Source: CAVQMB01 sp963713445
GTDB lineage: Bacteria > Pseudomonadota > Gammaproteobacteria > Competibacterales > Competibacteraceae
NCBI GenBank assembly: GCA_963713445.1
Contig: CAVQMB010000031.1
Span: forward strand, 62,001-126,000
Reading direction: 5' to 3'
DNA: 64,000 nucleotides
Shown here: in pieces, positions 39,704 to 48,392 of the stretch
Layout: every line of letters starts with the position of its first letter
Position numbering within the stretch: the first letter of the stretch is position 1
The notes under the pieces: generated by a model
Told to the model about the DNA's origin: nothing
Databases searched by the model: none
What the model saw: only the letters and a program-made list of their open reading frames with translations
Program-made: the position numbers and the translations under genes

Positions 39704-40267
39704 ATGCCGATGCAGTCGCGTCAACCCGATGATCTCCTCAACCAGCTGGATCCGCGGCGATTGCCTCCCCTGGATGAGTGGAATCCGCCACTCAACGGGG
39801 TCATGGATCTGCGGATCACCCGCGATGGGCGCTGGTATCATGACGGGCGGCCTATCGAACGCATGGCGCTGGTGCGTCTGTTTGCCACCATCCTGCGGCG
39901 TGAACCGGACGGTCATCATTACTTGGTAACGCCGGTGGAGAAATGGTGCATCGACGTGGAGGATGCGCCGTTTCTGGCCGTCAGCCTGACAGCTGCCGGC
40001 CACGGGTCCCGGCAGGCGCTGGCGTTCCGGACCAACCTGGGCGAATCGGTGGCCGTTGGACCTGACTGTCCATTGGTTGTGGAATATCGCGCCGGGAGCG
40101 AGGAACCGGCCCCCTACGTTCATCTGCGCAACGGGCTGCGGGCCCGTCTGACGCGATCAGTATTCCTTGAACTGGCCGAGTTGGCGGTGCCGGGCGAGGC
40201 GGTTGGTGGTGTGGTCTACGGGGTTTGGTCGCACGGTTGCTTCTTCGAGCTGGGGCCGGTGACCTAG
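39704..40267 (+). CDS. DUF1285 family protein
   Basis: A 187-residue protein of the DUF1285 family, conserved in proteobacteria and without a firm function. Diagnostic segments are LPPLDEWNPPLNGVMDLRIT, WYHDGRPIERMALVRLFATI, YLVTPVEKWCIDVEDAPFL. ATG 39704 and ATG 39710 are both possible starts; the TTG at 39668 is unlikely. Alone, between the VgrG island and an aromatic amino-acid gene. Confidence 0.75.
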   Translation: MPMQSRQPDDLLNQLDPRRLPPLDEWNPPLNGVMDLRITRDGRWYHDGRPIERMALVRLFATILRREPDGHHYLVTPVEKWCIDVEDAPFLAVSLTAAGHGSRQALAFRTNLGESVAVGPDCPLVVEYRAGSEEPAPYVHLRNGLRARLTRSVFLELAELAVPGEAVGGVVYGVWSHGCFFELGPVT

Positions 40268-40312
40268 CCCGTTGCGGCACCGCCACAGCCGGCGATGCCG
40301 CAACGGGCGCGA

Positions 40313-41383
40313 TTACAGGCGGCGCGGCAATATGTCCCGTAATTTGTTGTGGGTCTCGCGCAAGCACTGCTCGGTTGCGGACCAGTCGATGCAGGCATCG
40401 GTAACCGAAACGCCGTACTTGAGCTCGTTCAGATCGGCCGGAATCGGCTGGTTGCCCCAGCCCAGGTTGCTTTCCAGCATCGCCCCGACGATCGCTTGAT
40501 TGCCTTCGCTGATCTGGTGAACGCAGTCGCGCAGCACCAGCGGTTGCAGCGCCGGATCCTTGTTTGAATTGCCGTGGCTGCAGTCGACGACGATGTTGGC
40601 TGGCACATTCCTGGCCGCCAGCTGCTGTTCGCACAGGGCGATGGTGACGGAGTCGTAATTGGGTTTACCGCCACCACCGCGCAGCACGACGTGTCCGTAA
40701 CGATTCCCGGCGGTGCGGGTGATGGCGCAGCGGCCCTGCTGATCGATACCGAGAAAGCTGTGGGGCTGCGACACCGATAGCAGGGCATTAATGGCCACGT
40801 CCAGACTACCGTCGGTTCCGTTCTTGAACCCGACCGGTGCCGACAGGCCGCTGGCCATTTCGCGGTGAGTCTGGGATTCGGTGGTGCGGGCGCCGATCGC
40901 ATACCACGCAATCAGATCCGAGAGGTACTGCGGGCTGATCGGATCCAGTGCCTCGGTCGCGGTGGGCAGTCCCATCTCAGCAATCGCCAGCAGCAGCGAG
41001 CGCGCCGTCTGCAGACCCTCCTCGATACGGAACGAGTCATCCATCCGCGGATCGTTTATCAGTCCCTTCCAGCCGGTGGTGGTGCGCGGCTTCTCAAAAT
41101 AGACCCGCATCACCAACACCAGGGTGTCGCTGAGCTCCTCGGCCAGGGTGCGCAGCCGGGTGGCGTATTCCAGTGCGGCGTCAGTGTCGTGGATGGAGCA
41201 GGGTCCGACCACGACAAACAGCCGCGGGTCCCGGCGGTCGAGAATGTGTTGCAGGGTTCGGCGACCGCTGCGGACCGCTTTTTCCGCGGTTTCACTGAGT
41301 GGCAGGCGGGCTTTGATGTCCTGCGGCGTCAGTAGCAGTTCCTGGGAGGTGACGTTTAAGTTGTCGATGCGTTCAGCGGACAT
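40313..41383 (-). CDS. 3-deoxy-7-phosphoheptulonate synthase (DAHP synthase), class I
   Basis: First step of the shikimate pathway: phosphoenolpyruvate plus erythrose-4-phosphate. The 356-residue protein has the AroF/G/H signatures LFVVVGPCSIHD, MRVYFEKPRTTTGWKG, IGARTTESQTHREMASG, GFKNGTDG and VDCSHGNSNKDP. The N-terminal extension (residues 1-45) carries the feedback-binding region in this class; which aromatic amino acid inhibits it cannot be read. Monocistronic by spacing. Confidence 0.93.
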   Translation of the reverse strand: MSAERIDNLNVTSQELLLTPQDIKARLPLSETAEKAVRSGRRTLQHILDRRDPRLFVVVGPCSIHDTDAALEYATRLRTLAEELSDTLVLVMRVYFEKPRTTTGWKGLINDPRMDDSFRIEEGLQTARSLLLAIAEMGLPTATEALDPISPQYLSDLIAWYAIGARTTESQTHREMASGLSAPVGFKNGTDGSLDVAINALLSVSQPHSFLGIDQQGRCAITRTAGNRYGHVVLRGGGGKPNYDSVTIALCEQQLAARNVPANIVVDCSHGNSNKDPALQPLVLRDCVHQISEGNQAIVGAMLESNLGWGNQPIPADLNELKYGVSVTDACIDWSATEQCLRETHNKLRDILPRRL

Positions 41384-41555
41384 AATCCGGTCCCGGGCGT
41401 GGCAAATTCATATAAGTGAAATAGGCTTTTCTTTCTACGGCACAATCACTTTGGCGTCAAGGGTGGCTGTGCTCCCGGGTGCAGCTGGCAGAAAAGCCGT
41501 CGGGCGGTGCTTAACTCGTTGAAAAAAATGGCTTGTTGGCGCATCTGGCGGTATC

Positions 41556-42098
41556 ATGGCGATTATTTTGCCAGTCACCGATCAGTGTATGGACAAGCCT
41601 GACGCCAACGGCAATGCACGCTCTCCCACCGGCTTAACGCGCCGCGTCGGGCGCCCTTCACGGTTGCTCAGCGCGTCCGATTATCTGCACCGCCAGCACG
41701 GGCGCATTGGCGGCCTGGTGGCTCACGGTGACCGGCTGACACGGATCAACCGGTTGCTGCGGGCCTATCTCCCGCCGCATCTGCGGGATCACGCGCGGGT
41801 GGTGGCGATCGGGCCGGAGTGGTGGACCGTGCAGACTGAGTCAGCGGCCTGGGCCACCCGGCTTCGTTACCTGCTGCCGTCGCTGCAGAAGCAGCTTGGC
41901 ACCGAACTCGGGCAAGCGGTGCCGCCGTTGCGGCTGCGGATCGAGCCGTTGCCCGAGGAGCATTCCGACACGATGCCCCGGCGGCTGACTCTGACGCGTC
42001 AGAATGCCCATGTCCTGGAAGGTGCTGCTGATAGCATTGACGATTGCGACCTGGGTGCGGCTTTGCGCCGGTTGGCACGCCACGCCCGCGGTCGCTGA
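41556..42098 (+). CDS. DUF721 family protein (DciA-like)
   Basis: A 180-residue protein with a DUF721 core (RINRLLRAYLPPHLRDHARV; VQTESAAWATRLRYLLPSLQKQL). DciA proteins load the replicative helicase in bacteria lacking DnaC/DnaI. This one has the conserved W and the KH-like core but a divergent N-terminus. The ATG at 41556 or that at 41589 could be the start. It is monocistronic and convergent with the channel gene (3 bases between stops). Confidence 0.65.
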   Translation: MAIILPVTDQCMDKPDANGNARSPTGLTRRVGRPSRLLSASDYLHRQHGRIGGLVAHGDRLTRINRLLRAYLPPHLRDHARVVAIGPEWWTVQTESAAWATRLRYLLPSLQKQLGTELGQAVPPLRLRIEPLPEEHSDTMPRRLTLTRQNAHVLEGAADSIDDCDLGAALRRLARHARGR

Positions 42099-42101
42099 GG
42101 T

Positions 42102-43028
42102 TTATCGGCGGGGGTCCGGGCGCTTCTGATCGCCGGCCAGAATGGCCCGCAGCAGTCGCCCCCGATTGCGCTGGCTGAGCTGCAGATTGCGACCCAATAG
42201 ACGGGCTGCGCGGCGCCGGTCGGCCAACGGCGCTTCCCGGTCGAGCAGAATGCTCAGGGCGTCGTTGCTGTCCAGTCGGCGCTGGCGCAAGTGTTCCGAA
42301 AAGCCGGAGGCGATGATGCCAGCCGGTAATGCCACCATGCCGACGCCGATGATCGTGATGCAGCCGCCGAAGAATTTACCGAGCGGTGTGACGGGTACTA
42401 CATCGCCGTATCCGACCGTCGTCAGCGTGGCCATGGCCCACCACATTGCCGCCGGAATGCTGCCGAACGCTTGTGGTTGGGCGTGACGCTCAATCAGGTA
42501 AATGCCGCTGGAGGCGAGCAGGAACAGAATGAAGAGCATGAAGAAGGCGGCCGCCAGTGACTCGGCTTCCGCCCGTAACGCCTGAAGCAGGGCCTGGGTG
42601 GCGACTGAATAGCGGGCCAGTTTGAACACCCGAACCAGCCGCAATACCAGTAATGAACTGAGGTTGAGACCGCTCAGCAGACCGGCATAAAAGGGCAGGA
42701 TTGCGGCCAGATCGATCAATGCCAGTGGCGACATCATATAGCGGAATCGGCCGCGCAGTGGATGGCGGTCGGTGTGGTCCGGGTGATCGATGGCAGACCA
42801 GACCCGCAACCCGTACTCGAGCGTAAAGATACTGACCGAGAACCATTCGAAGGCCATGAACCGGCCCCGGTGTTGGGCCGCCAGCGACGGCACCGACTGC
42901 AGGACCAGGGCTATGACGTTGACCCCTATCAGCGCCATCAGGGCAAGATCCACCCGGTGGCTCCAGGGATCGTCGGGAGAAACCTCTAACAGCCGGGCTG
43001 TGCGCTGGCGGATCGTGCTCGCGTTCAT
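42102..43028 (-). CDS. Voltage-gated-type potassium channel
   Basis: Six-helix cation channel of 308 residues. S1-S4 occupy roughly residues 25-150; the fourth helix has regularly spaced arginines (LLVLRLVRVFKLARYS), and the pore carries the K+ filter TVGYGDVVP. The C-terminal 60 residues are basic and cytoplasmic. The start ATG 43028 is preferred over an upstream GTG. It belongs to the bacterial Kch/KvAP-like ion-transport family; the physiological role is unknown. Confidence 0.88.
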   Translation of the reverse strand: MNASTIRQRTARLLEVSPDDPWSHRVDLALMALIGVNVIALVLQSVPSLAAQHRGRFMAFEWFSVSIFTLEYGLRVWSAIDHPDHTDRHPLRGRFRYMMSPLALIDLAAILPFYAGLLSGLNLSSLLVLRLVRVFKLARYSVATQALLQALRAEAESLAAAFFMLFILFLLASSGIYLIERHAQPQAFGSIPAAMWWAMATLTTVGYGDVVPVTPLGKFFGGCITIIGVGMVALPAGIIASGFSEHLRQRRLDSNDALSILLDREAPLADRRRAARLLGRNLQLSQRNRGRLLRAILAGDQKRPDPRR

Positions 43029-43177
43029 GGGCACTCTGAGCGTATGGTGGGGTCAGAAGCTGCTGAGAATGGGCTGGTCATGGATGGGTCGTTATAAATC
43101 GGTAGAAGACCATGGCAAAACGCCTGCTTTTGTACCAGACTTAACGCTAGGTTTCTTCTCTGGGAGCCACTACGACG

Positions 43178-43384
43178 ATGAGCAACGAATCGCGTAAAGA
43201 TGTTAGTGCCAAGCTGAATGCCCTCCGTCTCGAACACCGTGATCTGGATGAAGTTATCGCCCGCCTGATGCGCGAAAATGGCGTCGATGACCTGCAGATC
43301 AAACGGCTCAAACGCCGCAAGCTCTACATCAAAGATCAGATCTCCCATATCGAGCGCCGTTTGCCACCGGGGCTGAACGCGTGA
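43178..43384 (+). CDS. DUF465 (YdcH-like) small protein
   Basis: A 68-residue helical hairpin protein with the DUF465 pattern: LNALRLEHRDLDEVIARL, then QIKRLKRRKLYIKDQI. Common in proteobacteria, with no established function; the length and charge pattern suit a small coiled-coil. Convergent with ttcA, whose 3' end lies close. Confidence 0.85.
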   Translation: MSNESRKDVSAKLNALRLEHRDLDEVIARLMRENGVDDLQIKRLKRRKLYIKDQISHIERRLPPGLNA

Positions 43385-43437
43385 CATCACGTTGACCCCG
43401 CGGGTCGGGGACCAACCAGCCGCGGCTCGGTGCCGCG

Positions 43438-44240
43438 CTAGGTATTGTTCCCAGCCCCTGGAAGTCCCATAACGTGCGATCCGCCAGTTGCGACGGTGCG
43501 ACGTTGCCGATGCCGGCGAAGATGCTCTCCAGGCGGCCGGGATGTTGTTTCTCCCAACCCCGCAACATCTCCTTGATGGCCTGCCGCTGCAGATGGTCCT
43601 GAGAGCCGCACAGGTTGCAGGGGATGATGGGGAATCCGCCGCGCCTTGGCGTAGGCGGCGATGTCGCGTTCGCTGCAATAGGCTAGCGGCCGGATCAGCA
43701 TATTGGCGCCGTCGTCGGTCAACAGCTTGGGCGGCATGGCTTTGAGTGTGCCGCCGAAGAAACAGGTTCAGGAACAGGGTCTCGATGATGTCGTCGCGGT
43801 GATGACCAAGCGCGATCTTGGTCATGCCGTGTTCGCGCGGCGTACCGGTACAGGATGCCGCGGCGCAGCCGTGAACACAGGCCGCACATCGTCTTGCCTT
43901 CGGGGATCACGCGCTTGACGACACTGTAGGTGTCCTGCTCGATAATGTGGTAATGGACGCCCGGCTGCTCCAGATAGCGCGGCAGCACGTCGGCTGGAAA
44001 ACCCGGCTGCTTCTGGTCGAGATTAATCGCCGTCAGTTCGAAATCGACCGGTGCGCTGCGCGCAGGCTGAGCAGAATATCCAGCAGCGTGTAGGAGTCCT
44101 TGCCCCCGGACAGGCAGACCATCACCTGGTCGCCCTTCCTCGATCATGTTGAAATCTTCAATGGCCTGGCCGACGTTGCGGCGCAGGCGCTTGTGCAGCT
44201 TGTTGCCGTGGTGGCGCTGTTTGCGGGGATCCGTAGTCAT
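43438..44240 (-). CDS. ttcA: tRNA 2-thiocytidine synthetase TtcA, frameshifted as assembled
   Basis: Thiolates C32 of tRNA using a [4Fe-4S] cluster. The N-terminus (DPRKQRHHGNKLHKRLRRNV; AIEDFNMIEEG) is in one frame. The PP-loop SGGKDSYTLLDILLSLR follows in another, then KTMCGLCSRLRRGILY with the cluster cysteines (CxxC), and YSERDIAAYAKA near the C-terminus; a third cysteine lies in PCNLCGSQ. About five indels break it. The exact stop is uncertain: I use the TAG at 43438; one alternative frame runs to 43329, overlapping the DUF465 gene. Confidence 0.8.
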
Positions 44241-44254
44241 GAAAACGCGCTAAA

Positions 44255-45271
44255 TTAGGAACGGTGGAGGTTGGATGTGGGCTTGGAATTTGCCGCTGGA
44301 GTAGTGCTCTCCGAGTCGGCCAACGCAGCCGCACTATCTGGCGTGGCCGTGGTGATCCGGGCGTTCGTCGTCGCCGGTCGCAGCCGCGCGGCCAGCTGCT
44401 GGCCGTACTGCTGGACCACGATTCCGCCCACAATCAGCAGCAGACCTACGATGGTGCTGGCGAGGATCGGTTCGCCCAGCACCCAATGGATCACCAGCAG
44501 TGAGCCGAACGGCGTCAGGTAGATCAGATTGCCCACCAGGGCGGTACTGGTCGACAGTTTCAACGCCTGCAGCCATAGCACAAAGGCCAGTCCCATCTCG
44601 AACAGGCCGATATAAAGGCCGCCCACCAGGGCTGCCATGGCAGGTGGCTGCCAGCCGTATGCGAACAGCCGATAGCACAGGATGTAGCCGACGCCGAAGG
44701 CGAAATTAAGACACAGCCGTGCCACCGGCTCGCGCTGATCTCGGACGCCGTAGAGCCAGTACAGCGACCATACCACGGTGCTGGCCAGGGCCAGGCTAAC
44801 GCCCCAGCCGTTGCTCAAACCCAGTCCAATCAAGTGGCCACGGGTCGAGATCACCACCACGCCGGTGAAGCTGATGGCCATAGCCAGCAGGCTGATCAGG
44901 CGCAGCCGCTGACCGAGGATCACGGTGGATAGCAGCACCAGAACAATTGGCCAGACGAAATTGAGGGGTTGCGCCTCCTGGGCCGGCAGCAGGTCGTAGG
45001 CGCGGAACAGGATCAGGTAGTACAGAAATGGATTGAGCAGACCCAGTAACGCCGAACGGCCGAAATCGCGGTACGACCAGCGCATCAGTTCGCCCAGCTG
45101 GCCTCGGGCCGCCAGGATCAGGGCCAGCACCAGTAATGAACTGAGCGCTGCCCAGAACAGCAACTCGGTGACTTCCGCTCCCGCCAACGCGAGTTTGAAC
45201 GCGGATGCCGAGGTCGACCAGAACACCACTGTAACCAGAGCGTACCAATATGCTTTGCGCTGGCGCAGCAT
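44255..45271 (-). CDS. EamA/DMT-family transporter
   Basis: Ten predicted membrane helices in two EamA repeats (about residues 5-135 and 150-285) in 338 residues, with a polar C-terminal tail of about 40 residues rich in Thr, Ala and Ser. The second repeat includes LYIGLFEMGLAFVLWLQALK, and GEPILASTIVGLLLIVGG ends the domain. DMT exporters move metabolites such as amino acids, but the substrate is not determinable. The gene lies 14 bases from ttcA in the same direction. ATG 45271 is the start; a TTG further upstream is in frame. Confidence 0.82.
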   Translation of the reverse strand: MLRQRKAYWYALVTVVFWSTSASAFKLALAGAEVTELLFWAALSSLLVLALILAARGQLGELMRWSYRDFGRSALLGLLNPFLYYLILFRAYDLLPAQEAQPLNFVWPIVLVLLSTVILGQRLRLISLLAMAISFTGVVVISTRGHLIGLGLSNGWGVSLALASTVVWSLYWLYGVRDQREPVARLCLNFAFGVGYILCYRLFAYGWQPPAMAALVGGLYIGLFEMGLAFVLWLQALKLSTSTALVGNLIYLTPFGSLLVIHWVLGEPILASTIVGLLLIVGGIVVQQYGQQLAARLRPATTNARITTATPDSAAALADSESTTPAANSKPTSNLHRS

Positions 45272-45392
45272 CAATATTGCCCGCGCCGGCGGCAATCCGA
45301 TTGCAGCGATTGCATGGCGGGACTCCGCTTTTTGCAGTCAAACATGAGATAATACGATACTTTCCGGCAGACTGTAACGATCGACCCATCCG

Positions 45393-46334
45393 ATGTCCAA
45401 TGCATTATTCGGCCGTCTCAAGAACCGGCTGCAGAAGACCCGTCGTAACCTGCTTGGCGGGCTGGCCGACCTGGTGCTTGGCCAGCGCGCCATCGATGAC
45501 GATTTACTCGAGGAACTGGAAACGCGGCTGCTGCTGGCCGATGTGGGTGTCGAGGCCACATCGGCCATTATCGGCAATCTGACCCAACGCGTGTCGCGGC
45601 GGGAACTGCGCGATGCTGAGGCTTTGCTCGGGGCGCTGCGCGCGCAGATGGTGGCACTGCTCAAGCCGGTGAACAAGCCGCTGGCGATCGGGGCGGCCCG
45701 CCCGTTTGTGATCTTGATGGTGGGCGTCAACGGGGTTGGCAAAACCACAAGCATCGGCAAACTGGCCAAGCGCCTGCAAGGTGAGGGGCACTCATTGCTA
45801 CTGGCCGCCGGCGACACCTTCCGGGCCGCCGCCGTTGAGCAGTTGCAGGTCTGGGGAGAGCGCAATCAGCTCGCAGTTATCGCCCAGCAGCACGGTGCCG
45901 ATAGCGCGGCGGTGATTTACGACGCTATCCAGGCGGCCCGCGCGCGTGGGGTCGATGTGGTCATTGCCGATACGGCCGGGCGGCTGCACACGCAGGCTAA
46001 TCTGATGGAAGAACTACGTAAGATCAAGCGGGTCATAGCCAAGCAGGATGCCACTGCCCCGCATGAGATCATGCTGGTGGTGGATGCGACCACGGGCCAG
46101 AACGCGCTCAATCAGGCCCAGCAGTTTCACCAGGCGGTGGGTTTGACGGGTATCACCCTGACCAAGCTTGATGGGACCGCCAAGGGAGGCATCGTGTTTG
46201 CCATCGCCCAGCGGCTCAGCGTGCCGATCCGGTTCATTGGTGTCGGCGAGAGTCTGGATGACCTGCGGCCGTTTGTGGCCGAGGAGTTTGTTGATGCACT
46301 GCTCAGCCAGGATGGGCTGGATGGGGCGGTTTGA
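45393..46334 (+). CDS. ftsY: Signal recognition particle receptor FtsY
   Basis: GTPase that docks the SRP at the membrane. The 313-residue protein has the N-domain (LEELETRLLLADVGVEATS) and G-domain motifs: GVNGVGKTTSIGKLA (P-loop), AAGDTFRAAAVEQL, VVIADTAGRLHTQANLM, and TKLDGTAKGG, ending in IPIRFIGVGE-type sequence (VPIRFIGVGE). The long acidic A domain of E. coli FtsY is missing, as in many other bacteria. It is followed directly by rpoH; ftsE and ftsX, normally in between, are absent here. Confidence 0.95.
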   Translation: MSNALFGRLKNRLQKTRRNLLGGLADLVLGQRAIDDDLLEELETRLLLADVGVEATSAIIGNLTQRVSRRELRDAEALLGALRAQMVALLKPVNKPLAIGAARPFVILMVGVNGVGKTTSIGKLAKRLQGEGHSLLLAAGDTFRAAAVEQLQVWGERNQLAVIAQQHGADSAAVIYDAIQAARARGVDVVIADTAGRLHTQANLMEELRKIKRVIAKQDATAPHEIMLVVDATTGQNALNQAQQFHQAVGLTGITLTKLDGTAKGGIVFAIAQRLSVPIRFIGVGESLDDLRPFVAEEFVDALLSQDGLDGAV

Positions 46335-46356
46335 AGCGACGAAACTTCCGCTGGGT

Positions 46357-46383
46357 TTAGCACTCAAACTAACCGAGTGCTAA
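46357..46383 (+). promoter_or_regulatory. CIRCE operator (HrcA site) upstream of rpoH
   Basis: TTAGCACTC, a 9-base spacer (AAACTAACC), then GAGTGCTAA: a perfect match to the CIRCE consensus TTAGCACTC-N9-GAGTGCTAA. It lies between ftsY and rpoH, ending 36 bases before the rpoH ATG. CIRCE is the binding site of the heat-shock repressor HrcA, so sigma-32 expression is probably under HrcA control. Confidence 0.93.
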
Positions 46384-46419
46384 AATTGTTCCAGGAATCG
46401 TTTTGACCACGGGGGATAC

Positions 46420-47286
46420 ATGAACGCCGCTCTAGTCGCCAAATCATCTGCGCTGCCATCGCCGGTTGGAAGTCTCGATGCCTATATCCAGGCCGTGAAC
46501 CGGTTGCCGGTGCTGAGCGCTGAACAGGAACGCAGGCTGGCCGAGCGCTGGCAGGACGAGCACGATGTTGACGCGGCGCGTGAACTGGTGCTTTCGCATC
46601 TGCGTTTCGTGGTGCACATCGCCCGCGGCTATAGTGGATACGGGCTGCCGCTGGGCGATCTGATCCAGGAAGGGAATGTCGGCCTGATGAAGGCTGTCAA
46701 GCGCTTTGATCCAGCGCAAGGGGTGCGTCTGGTGTCGTTTGCGGTGCACTGGGTCAAGGCCGAGATCCACGAATACGTGGTGCGTAACTGGCGTATCGTC
46801 AAGGTGGCCACCACCAAGGCTCAGCGGAAGCTGTTCTTCAATCTGCGCAGATCCAAAAAGCGGCTGGGCTGGTTCAGTGCGGCGGAAGTCGATGCGGTGG
46901 CGAGTGATCTGGGCGTTAGTCCCGCCACGGTGTTGGAAATGGAATCGCGGCTTAGCGGTCAGGATGTCGCTTTTGACCCCGCGCCTGAGGCTGACAGCGA
47001 TGATTATGAAGCGCTGTCACCGGCGGCCTACCTGACCGCCAATAGCGGCAATGATCCGGCCCGGCGGTTGGAAGATCAGGACTGGGAAGATCATGCCAAC
47101 CACGATCTGAGCGTGGCTTTGGAGAGCCTGGATGCGCGCAGCCGGGACATCGTCCAGCGGCGCTGGCTGGCCGAGACCAAACCGACCTTGCATAAGCTGG
47201 CCGCCGAGTACGGCGTCTCTGCCGAGCGGATCCGCCAGATTGAGAGCAGCGCGATGAAAAAGCTGAAGGTCTGCCTGCAGGCCTGA
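46420..47286 (+). CDS. rpoH: RNA polymerase sigma-32 (heat-shock sigma factor)
   Basis: Heat-shock sigma factor of 288 residues. Region 2 includes LRFVVHIARGYSGYGLPLGDL and the core-binding LIQEGNVGLMKAVKRFDP (here within 20 each); the RpoH box QRKLFFNLR, present only in sigma-32, is intact; region 4 ends with YGVSAERIRQIESSAMKKL (helix-turn-helix). A GGGGG ribosome site precedes ATG 46420. A perfect CIRCE element upstream and a strong terminator downstream show it can be expressed alone. Confidence 0.96.
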   Translation: MNAALVAKSSALPSPVGSLDAYIQAVNRLPVLSAEQERRLAERWQDEHDVDAARELVLSHLRFVVHIARGYSGYGLPLGDLIQEGNVGLMKAVKRFDPAQGVRLVSFAVHWVKAEIHEYVVRNWRIVKVATTKAQRKLFFNLRRSKKRLGWFSAAEVDAVASDLGVSPATVLEMESRLSGQDVAFDPAPEADSDDYEALSPAAYLTANSGNDPARRLEDQDWEDHANHDLSVALESLDARSRDIVQRRWLAETKPTLHKLAAEYGVSAERIRQIESSAMKKLKVCLQA

Positions 47287-47313
47287 TTCCGCAGCCAGCG
47301 TTCCCCGTGACAG

Positions 47314-47341
47314 CGCGGTCCGTAATGGGCCGCGTTTTTTT
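47314..47341 (+). terminator. Rho-independent terminator of rpoH
   Basis: Stem CGCGGTCC / GGGCCGCG (one G-T pair), loop of 5 bases, followed by a run of seven T. It lies 28 bases after the rpoH stop codon. Confidence 0.85.
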
Positions 47342-47346
47342 GTGTT

Positions 47347-48075
47347 TCACAACAGCTGCAGGCGGGCACGATGTAGCGTTGCGTAATAGGGTTCAGCGGC
47401 AGCTGCCAGCGGTTCTAGGGCACGCGGTAATCGCTCCGTGCGTGGCTGGTAAGGTGTGAAGCCAGTGGAGCGCCACACGCTGGCATACCAATGGCTGGCC
47501 CAGACGCCGTCGCTGGCCCTTGGGCCCGCCGGCCAGCTCAGCATGCCGGTGTCGAAAGCAATGCCCAGCCAATCGCACAAAGCCTGTAGGTAGGCCCGCG
47601 GTGAGGCCAGGAAATCCGCTGCATCGATCACCGGCGGCGGGGTCGGGGCAACGCTGGCGACGTACTCGAAAATGGCGAGCTGCTGAGGCAGGCCGATGTC
47701 CTCCAGCGTGACGGACTGCCGGGCCTTGCTGTAGGACAGCAGTACCTCTCGTGGGTCGCGGATCAGGAAACAGTGATTAAGTTCGAGCAGCCACTCACGG
47801 TCGATTTGCGGCAGCAGGTGGTGAGTCATGTGTTTCTGGTAGAAGATGGCCTTGCCGTCTGGGAGCGGGCCCGTCAGTCGGGCAACCACGCGGCGCCAGT
47901 CCGGGTCACCGGCAGCGATGATGGTATCGCGACCGGGATGATCGATCCCGGTCGCGGTAAGGTAGTGGGCATATAGCGGTTCGTCCCAAACCGCGGTGTC
48001 GGGCCGGTTTTCCCAGGCGCGCATCATCGCGGTGGATATGTTGCGTGGCCCAGACCACATGGCCAGCCGCGTCAC
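47347..48075 (-). CDS. Sulfotransferase-like P-loop protein
   Basis: A 242-residue protein with the family N-terminus LAMWSGPRNISTAMMRAWEN, where GPRNIST is the PAPS-binding P-loop-like motif, and the second conserved region HCFLIRDPREVLLSYSKARQ. The start is taken at GTG 48075, which overlaps the stop of the preceding small gene by 4 bases (GTGA). Homologues are often encoded next to, or fused with, branched-chain/D-amino-acid aminotransferases, which fits the remnant upstream. Substrate unknown. Confidence 0.75.
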   Translation of the reverse strand: MTRLAMWSGPRNISTAMMRAWENRPDTAVWDEPLYAHYLTATGIDHPGRDTIIAAGDPDWRRVVARLTGPLPDGKAIFYQKHMTHHLLPQIDREWLLELNHCFLIRDPREVLLSYSKARQSVTLEDIGLPQQLAIFEYVASVAPTPPPVIDAADFLASPRAYLQALCDWLGIAFDTGMLSWPAGPRASDGVWASHWYASVWRSTGFTPYQPRTERLPRALEPLAAAAEPYYATLHRARLQLL

Positions 48076-48269
48076 CGCGCTATCCCCGGTGCTGCCTGGT
48101 GCGGTTCGACCAAATCCTGATAAAGCTGCTGCAGGCGTTCCACCAAGCGAGCACGGCAACCGCTGCCGAAACCCGAGAACGGCGCCGGCGGCGCCAGCTC
48201 GCCGTTGCGATGGATCAGGATGTCGTTGTTGCGTGCCGCCGCGCGGTTACCAGGGGTACCTTTGGCCAT
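48072..48269 (-). pseudogene. Possible remnant of a class IV aminotransferase gene
   Basis: A 65-codon frame. Residues 8-20 (NRAAARNNDILIHRNGELAP region) resemble the N-terminal strand of fold-type IV aminotransferases (DxxILIxVNGEL), and the end (VERLQQLYQDLVEP) could be a C-terminal helix; the entire core is missing. Translational coupling to the sulfotransferase-like gene, which elsewhere neighbours intact aminotransferases, supports an internal deletion. The frame itself has no stop, so it could still make a small protein. Confidence 0.4.
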
Positions 48270-48392
48270 TAGGCTACGGTGCTCCGTGGACTGGGTCTGC
48301 TTTCTGAAAGGTTTGTCACATACAATATCAGCTTCGTTTGATTCTGGCGGCATTTGCCTTGCACCACCGATCATTATTCCGAGGAATCGTCC

